NCBI GenBank assembly: GCA_016713565.1
Contig: JADJOX010000007.1
Coordinates: 1,292,501-1,356,500 of the forward strand
DNA length: 64,000 nucleotides
Direction: 5' to 3'
Source of the DNA: Ignavibacteriota bacterium
GTDB lineage: Bacteria; Bacteroidota; Ignavibacteria; Ignavibacteriales; Melioribacteraceae
Both the position numbers and the translations under genes were made by a program. Position 1 is the stretch's first letter, and every line of letters begins with the position of its first letter. Positions 53,861-63,298 of this stretch are shown piece after piece. The notes under the pieces are model-generated. The model saw nothing but the letters and a program-made list of their open reading frames with translations, was not told the origin of the DNA and did not search any database.

Positions 53861-54276
53861 TTAAGGTACTCCGTTAATTTATAGTTATTCTCAAATTAAG
53901 ACACTGTCACTTATTTGTAAAAAAAATCTAAAGTATATAAGGTTTTTAGAATTTAAAGTCAATACTTTTTTAAGCGGTATTCCGTTTTATACATTTTGAT
54001 GTAAAAGATATAAATATTTAGGGGGGAAAATTTGTTATTTATACTTTTTCGATTTTATCAATATATACAAATTCTTAACTTATCCCCCTATTATCGAAAA
54101 AAAAATAAAAAAGTTAAGTATATTTATACTGTGAATTAATTTTACAAATTTTTCCTTCTCTATTATTTGGGTACATAAATAGTTGATTTTTTTTAATTAA
54201 GTCAATGATAAAAAAATGCTATTGTCTACCTTTTACAATCAAAATTAACTTTTTACTAATAATATAAAAGATAATT
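53861..54276. other. Divergent intergenic region between rpoD and giant protein gene
   Basis: About 416 A+T-rich bases separate the divergent genes. A hairpin is possible from TAGGGGG (54019-54025) and CCCCCTA (54084-54090), with an inner AATTTG/CAAATT helix. A perfect palindrome AGTATATTTATACT lies at 54117-54130. A 23-base block at 54026-54048 is identical to 17428-17450 upstream of the PNGase F-like gene. I see no small gene. Confidence 0.5.
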
Positions 54277-57200
54277 ATGCAAATTATAGGAAAACCAAAG
54301 ATCAAATTGCGATCTGAAGCACATGACTACATAAATCTTTACAAATCTTTAGGCGAAAGAGCCGAAAATTTTATGCCTAATGATACACTTAATCTCCTTA
54401 AAAGTTTCGTTAGAACTTGTTTTGAAGAACCTGTCGATCCATCAAAACAGTTTTTAGAAATTGATAAATATTTGTTAGAGTTAAAAGAATCTATTCCCGG
54501 TTATTCTGATGTTTCTTTAATGATATTTCCGCATGAAGACTCTAAAGCCTTTCAATATAGAGAAAAAAAGCAAAGTTTTGAGGATAAATTAAAGTATTTT
54601 ATTGATACTGAAGCAGTTGATTCAAAAACAAAAGAACAAACAACAAATATTCTAAATTCTCATGATTTTTCCATAGGAACACCTCCGGTTACAGAAACTC
54701 ATTTGGACCTGATGTACAAAATGGTTTTAGGTGATGATGTTACCGAACTAAGAAAATATAGAGATGTAATTGGAATTGTTGGAGATACCGAAGAAGCACA
54801 ATGGAATTATTTTATGGATGTGCTTGAACAAATGATAATTCAAAGCTCTCATTACACCACTAATGCCGAAAAACAAGACTTTCTAAGCAGAACATTTTTA
54901 ACGGTAAATTTCAAAGGTTTGGACGGATTTATTAAAACAGTTGTAGGTGGAAGCTGCGATACGGTAATTGAATTATTTTCTGAAGAAATTTTTAACAAAA
55001 ATGATGTTAAAGTCATTGAATTTAAAAATGCGGATGATCTTTTTAAACAAATTGAATCTGATACAACAAGCATTTTTATAGTTAAAATTGAGAATATGAG
55101 AAAAAATATTTTCAACAACATTAAATGGTTCCCCTATTTAACAAGAATTATTTTAATTGATGACTCGCCCGAATCAAAAAGTACAAATACTTCTTTGGTT
55201 TTTGCTTTTCATAATAAAATTATAAACACCTTAAATAAGGTACACACAAAAAAATTAGGCGCTTTGGCAAATAGTCAATTGAACCTTAGATTGATATTAG
55301 ACAAAGTTAATGATGAAAACTTTGAAAAATTCAGAATTTGTGCCGATCAAAAAATTGCGGATTACGAAGAAGAATTACGTCTGTTTAAATTGGAACAATT
55401 GGGTGAAACTGAAAATCATCTTAAAAATCTTAACCTATATAAATTCAATAATTTTGTTAAGCAAATTATTAAGGATAAATATTCATTAACAAAATTGCGG
55501 GATTTTATTGTTCTAATTCAAAATTGTAAAAATCCAAAATCACTTCAAAAATTCAACAAAGCACTAATTGCCGAGTTTGAATCAAGAACCAAGGCATATT
55601 TTTATTCAAATATTGAACAAGTTAATATTGCGACAATAATTGAAGGCGGCGGTAGAGGTCAAATAAGAACTTACGGCAATTATCTTTTGCAGAGAAAATT
55701 AAAACCGATAGATCCAAAAATTATTAAAAAGTGCAAGACAATTATTGATATTACTCCTGATAATTATCTGCGAACTTTAAATAATCATTTCCATAAAAAC
55801 TTTGGATTGAACTTATTTTTAGAAAAGTATAAAGAATACATTACAAAAGTTCAAAATGAATCGGATAACACAGGAAGATTTTACAATTTGTTAATTGATC
55901 TTGGAATAAAAGAAGCATATGAAAACAAATCAGAAACAGAAAAAGATATAATTAAAGAATTTATAAGCAACTTAAGTAATTTGGAAATAACTTCGGTTGC
56001 CGATGATGTTCAAATGATAATAAGAGATATTTTATCTGATCGTGTTTTAATGCCGTATATTTTATTTAATCAAGAAGCTTCTTGGGAATATAAAGATCTT
56101 TTTCCGGAAGACAGATTTGATATAAATCCCTTTGATCTTGAAATCGGTTTGGATGAAAGCGGAAGAATTGATTTTGACAGACTCCACCAACGATTAAACA
56201 GAATGAAAAATAACTTCCAGCTTTTTGATGATACCGGAAGTTTATGGGATAGATTTTGCGAAAATTTAACAATAATTATAAACGATCCATCAAATCCAAG
56301 CGGTTATACGGATTTTAATAACGTATCGTTAATTAAGTTTTTGAAATTTTTAAATAACAGCAAAATCACATTATTGTTGGATGAAGCTTATAGTGATTCA
56401 GTTAAAATTGAAGATCCAAAAGAACCAAAATGGCGAACAATTTCCAGATATATAATGAATAACATCTCCGCCATGGGAAATATTAGTGCGGTTTCGTCTT
56501 TATCAACCACAAAAAATTTAGGCGCTACCGGAAGCAGATTAGGTTCCTTAATTGCGACACCGGCAAGAAAAGATGTTATTGATTTTGCAAAAGAACAAAA
56601 CGGAATAGAAAAAGGAAACACGAATTCGCTTTATATTCTTGTAAACACATTGGAAACCGCACAGCTTGCTAAAAAGATAAAAGACAGAATGGAACGCGAA
56701 CTTCCGAAAGAAGCTTCTCGCTACAAGATAAAAGCAAGAATTGAAAAATATATTATTGATGAAATTGAAAGTTTTAACGACAGAAAAGAAACTGCAAATC
56801 AAAGTAAATCAGTAAAAAGATTTTCTCCTTTTGAAGGAAGTCCGCTGCATCTATTTTTATTAGATGAACTTACTTCATTAGATAAATTGGATGTTCTAGA
56901 TTTACCCGATGATTTCAAATATAAAGGCGAACCGTTTTTCAGTTATTATCAAAAACATCTTGTTTCGGAAATTAATAAATTCAGAGTAAATAAAAACTTT
57001 GGCGCGGAATCTTTAAAAAGATTAAAACTTGCCAAAGAAGTGGCAAACTCAATTTTAAGCGAAACTGATAATCAGTTTGCTGAAGTTCTTCCATCCGACG
57101 GTTCTTATTTATTCAACCTAAAACTGAAAGAGAATTTTTTCTATCAAGATCTTGAAAAATTTACGAAACGTTTGGCTCAGGAAAGAGGAATTGCCGTAAT

Positions 57201-60200
57201 ACCTTATCAAACCGGATTTTTGAGATTTTCAATCGGTGATTATCTTCACGGCTCAGATAAAAGTTATGACGTTTTCAAAAAGGAATTTGAAAACGCATTG
57301 CGAATTGTTTTAAAATATCTGAAAATATTTAGAAGTGAAAAGTCAAAACCTGCTAACTCCGATAAAAGAGCGGATGATATTTTAGATATAATTTTTTCCA
57401 CATCTACAGATAAAGACTTTATTAAAAATGTTCTTTTAGATTTTGAAATAATTAAGAATATAAAAAAACAAAAAAAGAACAGTTTAACAATAAGCAATAT
57501 AATGACGCTGTATCATGCTTTTCCGAAAGATTGCGGAGTTACAATAAACTCATTGAATAAATCTCAAAACTCAGTAATTGAATTTTATGACAATATTGGA
57601 GAATGCAGAGATTTGGGTAGTTTTATTAAGAGTAAAGCGTTTTCAAAAATTTATGAAAATCTTCTGCCTCAGATCTATAAAACTATTCCGCAGATTAAGA
57701 ATTTAGACTTCAATACAGTAATAAATAAATTCGGAAAGCCAGCAATTCAAAAATACATTGATAATAAAATGGATTATAAACCTAATTATCATGTGCTTGA
57801 TGATCCCGAAGAAATTATTATTATGAAAGAAATACTTATTGAATTGGAGAGAATATTGTTCTCCGATTCAAAAGTTAAAATAATGGCATTAAACGCTTCG
57901 GATGATTTTTCTGCTGATATAACCAAGCTTGAAGGAACAAATATTGTTTTGCGTAAATATATACGCGAACTTCTGCTTCATTTTAATCTGCCTTTTGAAC
58001 AGGACGCAATTGAACCAAATTATGAACAGTTAATAAAAACTTCTATTGAAAAATTTGAAGAAGTCGTTGGATTCTCAGTTAATGAATTTAATTTAAAGCA
58101 ATACGCGAATATATTTATTGATAAAGTCTTTAAGAGTTTAGAACCAAATTTATTTAAAGGAAAGCTGGAAGGAATTGTTCACAAAACTCTTTTGGATAAA
58201 GTCCTTTCCGAAAATAATTCTATTTCCGAAAAACTTTTATACTTTTATTTATTAAAGAAAGATGAGAACTTTTCAATTAAACTAAATTCCAAAGTAAAAT
58301 TATTATCATCAAAACTTTCGGAAAAAGGAAACGGTGAAGTTAAATTATTTACCGAAGAATTTATTTTCGAAATTTTAACTCATGAAATAATTTTGATGAT
58401 AGATGATATTTACAGATATAAATATGAGAAAGTAACACAGGACAAACTTCATCAGATTGCAAGAGATATAATTTTATTTTTTGTAAAAATAATCAACAAA
58501 ACACGCTCAACGGAATATTATGATAAGTATACTCATACTTTAATTAAATTCGTTGAAACCCAATATAGACAGCAGAATTCAAGCATTAATGAAATGATAC
58601 AGCACGGAATTACACTGCACAAAAATTATGAATTCAGTAATAAAACTTTAGATTCATTTGAAGAAGGCTCTTTAAAATGGATTGAAGAAGTTATGAAAAA
58701 ATGCGGCGTAATTGCTTCCGAGCAGCCGGTTCAAACACATACAAGAATTGTAACCGATGCCAAAAAACGTGAATACGCAATGCACAAAGTCGACCGCGAT
58801 ATAGAAAATGCCGGTGAAAGAAAATATGAAGATTTAAATGAATATATAAAAAATTTAGACACAAAGCCTTCGGCTGTTTTCTTTAAAAATCGTCTTTCAA
58901 AGTTTGTTGCAAATATGGACGCGGATGATTACAGATGTAAAATTATTAAACATGGACTTGTAAAAGTTTTGTATGTAATTCAAAAGTCGTACATTAAATA
59001 TCTAACTGATAACCATCGTTTAATAACAGCAGATGAAGTAAGTTTGGGTGATTTAAAAGATTTTATTCCTGATGTAATTTTATTTTACGGCGCGCCGGAA
59101 AAAGTAATTTCATATCCTCAAATTGGTTATTTCAATATTAAGGGACCAAATGGAAATATTAAAACATTAGTAACCCCTTTAAAAATGAAAACCGATTATT
59201 TCGGAAATATTAAAAAACCTTGGCTTACAATGATGAACGAAAAAGTTAAGGAAATGGGCGGAATGCCTGTACACGGTTCTCTGTTTGCAGTTGAAGAAGA
59301 CGACGGAAGTTTATTTGTTATTCAAGTCGATGGCGACAGCGGAGTCGGAAAATCCGAAATGCTTGCTGCTATGATGCTTAAATGGCTTAAGAAAGATTTA
59401 CCCGGAATTCGTTCTATTAAATTAATTGCCGGCGATATGTTTTATGTTTTTCCGGATGTAGACGGAAATCTTTACGGTATTGGAACCGAACAAGGTGATT
59501 TTTCGCGAGTAACAGATTTTGATCCCGATTTTATTAGATATTACAATTCCCTGTTTGAAAGCGCTGCGGACAGCAACGTTGAAGATTTAAATTCAAGAAG
59601 CACAATCAGCGGTTTATGCGATATTAAAATGCCATATAAAATTGATATTATGCTAACCGCTAGTAATTTTGGAAGACAAGAAGCCGGAATCACAGTTTAT
59701 AAAAATCCTGAAAACTTTTTACTTTATAGAGATTCTCATGGTGAACGAAAAGAAAAAGCAACCAGTTCTGACAATCCTAATTTTCAACGAACATTGTTAA
59801 GATATACAAATGACAGAAACGTTGTTGAAGTTATGGATAAACATGGCAATTATCTTGATGATGTTCTCGATTGGGAATTCGATGAATTTACCGGAAAGTA
59901 TTATCTATGTTCATCATACAAATTGATTGAAAAAATTGATATTGAAGAAGTTGTAAATAAAATTTTTAATAACAAAATTTTCAAGCATTCAGATGGTATT
60001 AAATATAAGATAGAATCTGCAAAATTCGATATAATCAAAAATAGATTTATTGCAAATTGTATTTCGGAATCTGAAGACGCAAATTCCAAAGAAATTATTT
60101 TAGATCGTACAATATTCAGCAGTTTCTTTAATTCACTTGCAAGCACTCCGGCCGGACAACCATTTGTCGCAGAAGAAGGACAATACGAAATGAAAAAACA

Positions 60201-60909
60201 TCTCGTTAATATTTTGAAAGGCGGAGAAAAAGAAAAAGGAGCAGGAAGACAAATTCGTTTTGGAATTTTATCTACCGATCTTGGTCGTAAAGGTAAAGAA
60301 ATTACAGGTCCGCAAGCTGCTGCTCAAGATATGGTAAAAATGATTCAAGAAGTCAGAATCTCAAAACCGGAAATAAATAAGAATAAAAATTACGTTAGAA
60401 ATATTGTAAGAGAAAAATACGGACATATAATTTCTGACGAAAAACAAAACGCGGAAGTCAACAGATATAACTTTTTCTTATATCAACTTGAACAAATGCG
60501 TAAGGCGGAATTTGTTAGAATTGATAATGAGAAAGTTCATGTTGATTTAACATCGCTTAAGGGCTTTTGTCCGGTTGAGAAGAAAAAAGAGTTCAGTCCG
60601 CTTTTAGTAACACCAAATATTAATGTTGAATTAAACGGTTATACAGAAACTTATGAACAATTAATGGATTTACCGAACAATGAAAACTTTGCAAATGAAT
60701 TTTACAAGGATTGTGATAAACTTTATATTGCCGAAGGATACAGTAAATCGACCGTAGAAAACAATATGATACTGCAGTTATTATTTATAAATGGTTACAT
60801 TAATTTAGAAGATATTACACGCGGTAGAATTACTGAAAAAGTAAACCGTGAAACTTTGGCAGCGGCAAAATTTGCTGTTGTGAATAAATTAAGTGAAAAG
60901 AAAAATTGA
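54277..60909 (+). CDS. Giant aminotransferase-like / HPr-kinase-like P-loop fusion protein
   Basis: A 2210-residue cytoplasmic protein (no signal peptide). Residues 1 to about 600 are unrecognised. Residues about 610-1000 form a fold-type-I PLP aminotransferase-like domain: NDPSNPSG (669-676), DEAYSD (Asp702, Tyr705), STTKNLGATGSRLG with the probable PLP Lys746, and FLRFSIG (Arg983, carboxylate-binding position). Residues about 1000-1600 are a helical, charged region of unknown fold. Residues about 1650-2100 carry VHGSLF and DGDSGVGKSE (Walker A, Lys1692), close to the VHG...GDSGIGKSE of HPr kinase/phosphorylase and related to PEP carboxykinase-type P-loops. STDLGRKGKEITGPQAA (from 1999) follows. 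I know no characterised protein with this layout. It is monocistronic with its own terminator. Confidence 0.8.
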   Translation: MQIIGKPKIKLRSEAHDYINLYKSLGERAENFMPNDTLNLLKSFVRTCFEEPVDPSKQFLEIDKYLLELKESIPGYSDVSLMIFPHEDSKAFQYREKKQSFEDKLKYFIDTEAVDSKTKEQTTNILNSHDFSIGTPPVTETHLDLMYKMVLGDDVTELRKYRDVIGIVGDTEEAQWNYFMDVLEQMIIQSSHYTTNAEKQDFLSRTFLTVNFKGLDGFIKTVVGGSCDTVIELFSEEIFNKNDVKVIEFKNADDLFKQIESDTTSIFIVKIENMRKNIFNNIKWFPYLTRIILIDDSPESKSTNTSLVFAFHNKIINTLNKVHTKKLGALANSQLNLRLILDKVNDENFEKFRICADQKIADYEEELRLFKLEQLGETENHLKNLNLYKFNNFVKQIIKDKYSLTKLRDFIVLIQNCKNPKSLQKFNKALIAEFESRTKAYFYSNIEQVNIATIIEGGGRGQIRTYGNYLLQRKLKPIDPKIIKKCKTIIDITPDNYLRTLNNHFHKNFGLNLFLEKYKEYITKVQNESDNTGRFYNLLIDLGIKEAYENKSETEKDIIKEFISNLSNLEITSVADDVQMIIRDILSDRVLMPYILFNQEASWEYKDLFPEDRFDINPFDLEIGLDESGRIDFDRLHQRLNRMKNNFQLFDDTGSLWDRFCENLTIIINDPSNPSGYTDFNNVSLIKFLKFLNNSKITLLLDEAYSDSVKIEDPKEPKWRTISRYIMNNISAMGNISAVSSLSTTKNLGATGSRLGSLIATPARKDVIDFAKEQNGIEKGNTNSLYILVNTLETAQLAKKIKDRMERELPKEASRYKIKARIEKYIIDEIESFNDRKETANQSKSVKRFSPFEGSPLHLFLLDELTSLDKLDVLDLPDDFKYKGEPFFSYYQKHLVSEINKFRVNKNFGAESLKRLKLAKEVANSILSETDNQFAEVLPSDGSYLFNLKLKENFFYQDLEKFTKRLAQERGIAVIPYQTGFLRFSIGDYLHGSDKSYDVFKKEFENALRIVLKYLKIFRSEKSKPANSDKRADDILDIIFSTSTDKDFIKNVLLDFEIIKNIKKQKKNSLTISNIMTLYHAFPKDCGVTINSLNKSQNSVIEFYDNIGECRDLGSFIKSKAFSKIYENLLPQIYKTIPQIKNLDFNTVINKFGKPAIQKYIDNKMDYKPNYHVLDDPEEIIIMKEILIELERILFSDSKVKIMALNASDDFSADITKLEGTNIVLRKYIRELLLHFNLPFEQDAIEPNYEQLIKTSIEKFEEVVGFSVNEFNLKQYANIFIDKVFKSLEPNLFKGKLEGIVHKTLLDKVLSENNSISEKLLYFYLLKKDENFSIKLNSKVKLLSSKLSEKGNGEVKLFTEEFIFEILTHEIILMIDDIYRYKYEKVTQDKLHQIARDIILFFVKIINKTRSTEYYDKYTHTLIKFVETQYRQQNSSINEMIQHGITLHKNYEFSNKTLDSFEEGSLKWIEEVMKKCGVIASEQPVQTHTRIVTDAKKREYAMHKVDRDIENAGERKYEDLNEYIKNLDTKPSAVFFKNRLSKFVANMDADDYRCKIIKHGLVKVLYVIQKSYIKYLTDNHRLITADEVSLGDLKDFIPDVILFYGAPEKVISYPQIGYFNIKGPNGNIKTLVTPLKMKTDYFGNIKKPWLTMMNEKVKEMGGMPVHGSLFAVEEDDGSLFVIQVDGDSGVGKSEMLAAMMLKWLKKDLPGIRSIKLIAGDMFYVFPDVDGNLYGIGTEQGDFSRVTDFDPDFIRYYNSLFESAADSNVEDLNSRSTISGLCDIKMPYKIDIMLTASNFGRQEAGITVYKNPENFLLYRDSHGERKEKATSSDNPNFQRTLLRYTNDRNVVEVMDKHGNYLDDVLDWEFDEFTGKYYLCSSYKLIEKIDIEEVVNKIFNNKIFKHSDGIKYKIESAKFDIIKNRFIANCISESEDANSKEIILDRTIFSSFFNSLASTPAGQPFVAEEGQYEMKKHLVNILKGGEKEKGAGRQIRFGILSTDLGRKGKEITGPQAAAQDMVKMIQEVRISKPEINKNKNYVRNIVREKYGHIISDEKQNAEVNRYNFFLYQLEQMRKAEFVRIDNEKVHVDLTSLKGFCPVEKKKEFSPLLVTPNINVELNGYTETYEQLMDLPNNENFANEFYKDCDKLYIAEGYSKSTVENNMILQLLFINGYINLEDITRGRITEKVNRETLAAAKFAVVNKLSEKKN

Positions 60910-60920
60910 AAATCTGTTAT

Positions 60921-60943
60921 GATCCGATCATTTAGGTCGGATC
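60921..60943 (+). terminator. Intrinsic terminator after giant protein gene
   Basis: GATCCGA (60921-60927) pairs perfectly with TCGGATC (60937-60943) around a 9-base loop, followed by TTTCTTTCTT. It starts 11 bases after the stop codon of the giant gene. Confidence 0.85.
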
Positions 60944-61024
60944 TTTCTTTCTTAATTTAAGTTTATATTAGTCCGTTTTTTTCGATTTATATTGTGTTTA
61001 GGATTGCACTCAAGAAAATTAATT

Positions 61025-62452
61025 TTACAATAAATATTTAAATTTCTCTTGTATCAGTTCCCAAGCATTTAAAATATGTTTTTCTTCTGTTCTAATTCCG
61101 CCGATTGTAATTCTTATTGTAAATTTTCCATTAATTTTTGTGTGACTTAAGAACAGCTTTCCCGAACTATTGATTTCATTCATTAAGTTTTTGTTGAATT
61201 CGTTTAATTCTTCATCATTCATATTTTTATTTGGAATCGCTCTAAAACAAATTGTACTTAAAGGTGTCGGCGCTAATCTTTCAAAATTTGGATGGCGGTC
61301 TATAAAATCGGCAAATAATTCACCGAGCCGTATATGTTCACGAATAATGTTCTGTAATCCTTCAACACCAAAGTAGCGTATTAAAAACCATAATTTTAAC
61401 GAGCGAAATTTTCTTCCTAATTGAATTCCAAAATCCATATAATTTATAACTTTCGATTCTTCATCAGTTTTTAAATATTCCGGAACAATTGAAAACGCTT
61501 TTTTTATTGTTTCAGGTTTTGAAGTAAACAATACGCTTAAATCAATTGGAACAAACAGCCATTTGTGGGGATTTACAACCATCGAATCAGCATCTTCAAT
61601 TCCGCTTAATATTGGTCTTATTTCGGGAACAATTGCCGCCGAGCCGGCGTGAGCAGCATCTACATGCAGCCATAAATTATATTTTCTCGCAATTTGCGAT
61701 ATTCTGTCGATAGGATCGATACTTGTCATTGAAGTTGTACCAACTGTAGCAACAATGCAGAAAGGCTGAAAATTATTTCTTTTATCTTCATTTATCGCTT
61801 CTTCTAATTCAGATGTGAGCATTCTGAATTGATCGTCAGTTTTTATTTTTACTACAGCAGTTATGGGCATTCCCAAAGTAATTACGCCTTTTTCAATTGA
61901 TGAATGCGCGTGTTCGGAACAATAAATCTTTAATTTAGATATATCAAATTCCGGATTATTAGATTTTGCCTGTTCCCTTGCCGCGGCAATAGCGTGCATT
62001 GAACTAACCGACGCTAAATCATAAATAATTCCACAAAATTTTTTTGGTAATTGAAGCATTTGCCTAAACCAATCAAGCACAACTTCTTCTAATTCCGTTG
62101 ATGCGGGAGATGTTTTCCAAATCATTCCATTGATGTTAAATGCTGAGCTTAAAAAATCACCTAATATTGCCGGAGCAGAGGCGGTTGAATTAAAATATGC
62201 CATAAAGTTGGGATGATTCCAATGCGTCATTCCTGGTATAATGATTTTATTTACATCATTTAAAATACTTTCAAAATTCTCACCTTTTTCGGGTGGAGCC
62301 TTGGGAATTTTAACTTTTATTTCACCGGGCTCAACTTGTGCTAGAACAGGCTTCTCTTCAATGTTTTCAAAATAATCTGCTATAAAATCTATAAGTTCAT
62401 GTCCATGTTTTCGAAATTCTTCAATTGGCATATCTTTAGTTTTTAAACTCAT
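61025..62452 (-). CDS. PLP-dependent decarboxylase (aromatic amino-acid decarboxylase-like)
   Basis: The 475-residue protein is of the group II decarboxylase family. It opens MSLKTKDMPIEEFRKHGHELIDFIADYFENIEEKPV and contains GMTHWNHPNFMAYFNSTASAPAILGDFLSSAFNINGMIWKTSPASTELEEVV. Its PLP Lys lies in NPHKWLFVPID at about residue 293, and HVDAAHAGSAAIVPE is the cofactor Asp motif. Members decarboxylate tyrosine, tryptophan, DOPA or related acids to amines. The actual substrate is unknown. It ends 113 bases from the giant protein gene and faces it convergently. Confidence 0.93.
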   Translation of the reverse strand: MSLKTKDMPIEEFRKHGHELIDFIADYFENIEEKPVLAQVEPGEIKVKIPKAPPEKGENFESILNDVNKIIIPGMTHWNHPNFMAYFNSTASAPAILGDFLSSAFNINGMIWKTSPASTELEEVVLDWFRQMLQLPKKFCGIIYDLASVSSMHAIAAAREQAKSNNPEFDISKLKIYCSEHAHSSIEKGVITLGMPITAVVKIKTDDQFRMLTSELEEAINEDKRNNFQPFCIVATVGTTSMTSIDPIDRISQIARKYNLWLHVDAAHAGSAAIVPEIRPILSGIEDADSMVVNPHKWLFVPIDLSVLFTSKPETIKKAFSIVPEYLKTDEESKVINYMDFGIQLGRKFRSLKLWFLIRYFGVEGLQNIIREHIRLGELFADFIDRHPNFERLAPTPLSTICFRAIPNKNMNDEELNEFNKNLMNEINSSGKLFLSHTKINGKFTIRITIGGIRTEEKHILNAWELIQEKFKYLL

Positions 62453-62518
62453 TAAATTCTCTTTATTTTTTTATAATTTTTAAATTCGATTTCCAAATTA
62501 TAAATAATAGAGGAAGTT

Positions 62519-63298
62519 ATGAAATTAAAACTATTTCAAGTCGATGCATTTACAAGTAAAGTGTTTCAAGGAAATCCTGCGGCAGTTGTTCCATTGGAAA
62601 ATTGGTTGGATGACTTAACAATGCAGAATATTGCAGCAGAAAATAATCTTGCAGAAACTGCTTTTTTTGTAAATGAGAATGACGGATATAGAATTCGCTG
62701 GTTTACCCCGGCTAGTGAAGTAGATCTGTGCGGACACGCAACATTAGCTTCTTCTTATGTTCTCTTCAATTTATTAAATTACTCTGATAATATTATTGAA
62801 TTTAATTCGCGCAGCGGAAAATTAATTGTAACCAAAGAATGTGATTTAATAAGTTTAAATTTCCCATCAAGAAATCCACAGAAAATTAATTTTAATGAAA
62901 TTTTAACAGATGCATTAGGCAAAAAGCCAACTGAAGTTTTTTTTGATAAATCAACTATTTGTGTTTTTGACGATGAAGAAATAGTGAAAAATCTTTCACC
63001 AAGAATAAATGACTTTTTAAAACTCAAAACTCATGGAGTAATTATAACCGCTAAAGGAAATGATGTGGATTTTGTTTCGCGTTTTTTTGCTCCTGATGTT
63101 GGTATTGATGAAGATCCAGTAACAGGTTATGCACACACATTGTTAATACCATTATGGTCAAAAAAATTAAATAAGACAATACTTAGCGCAAAACAGGTTT
63201 CTAAAAGAGGCGGTGAATTATTTTGTGAATATTTAGGTGATAGAGTAAAAATCAGCGGAAATGCAGTTCTATATTTAGAAGGTGAAATTACAATTTAA
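62519..63298 (+). CDS. PhzF-family isomerase
   Basis: The 259-residue protein has the PhzF (diaminopimelate epimerase-like) fold: KLFQVDAFTSKVFQGNPAAVVPLENWLDDLTMQNIAAENNLAETAFFV contains the conserved GNPAAV and catalytic Glu (NLAETAFF). RWFTPASEVDLCGHATLASSYVLF has the CGHATL motif, and FAPDVGIDEDPVTGYAH matches the second half. PhzF proper isomerises a phenazine precursor; most members, including this one, have unknown substrates. Its stop overlaps the convergent barrel gene by four bases. Confidence 0.93.
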   Translation: MKLKLFQVDAFTSKVFQGNPAAVVPLENWLDDLTMQNIAAENNLAETAFFVNENDGYRIRWFTPASEVDLCGHATLASSYVLFNLLNYSDNIIEFNSRSGKLIVTKECDLISLNFPSRNPQKINFNEILTDALGKKPTEVFFDKSTICVFDDEEIVKNLSPRINDFLKLKTHGVIITAKGNDVDFVSRFFAPDVGIDEDPVTGYAHTLLIPLWSKKLNKTILSAKQVSKRGGELFCEYLGDRVKISGNAVLYLEGEITI

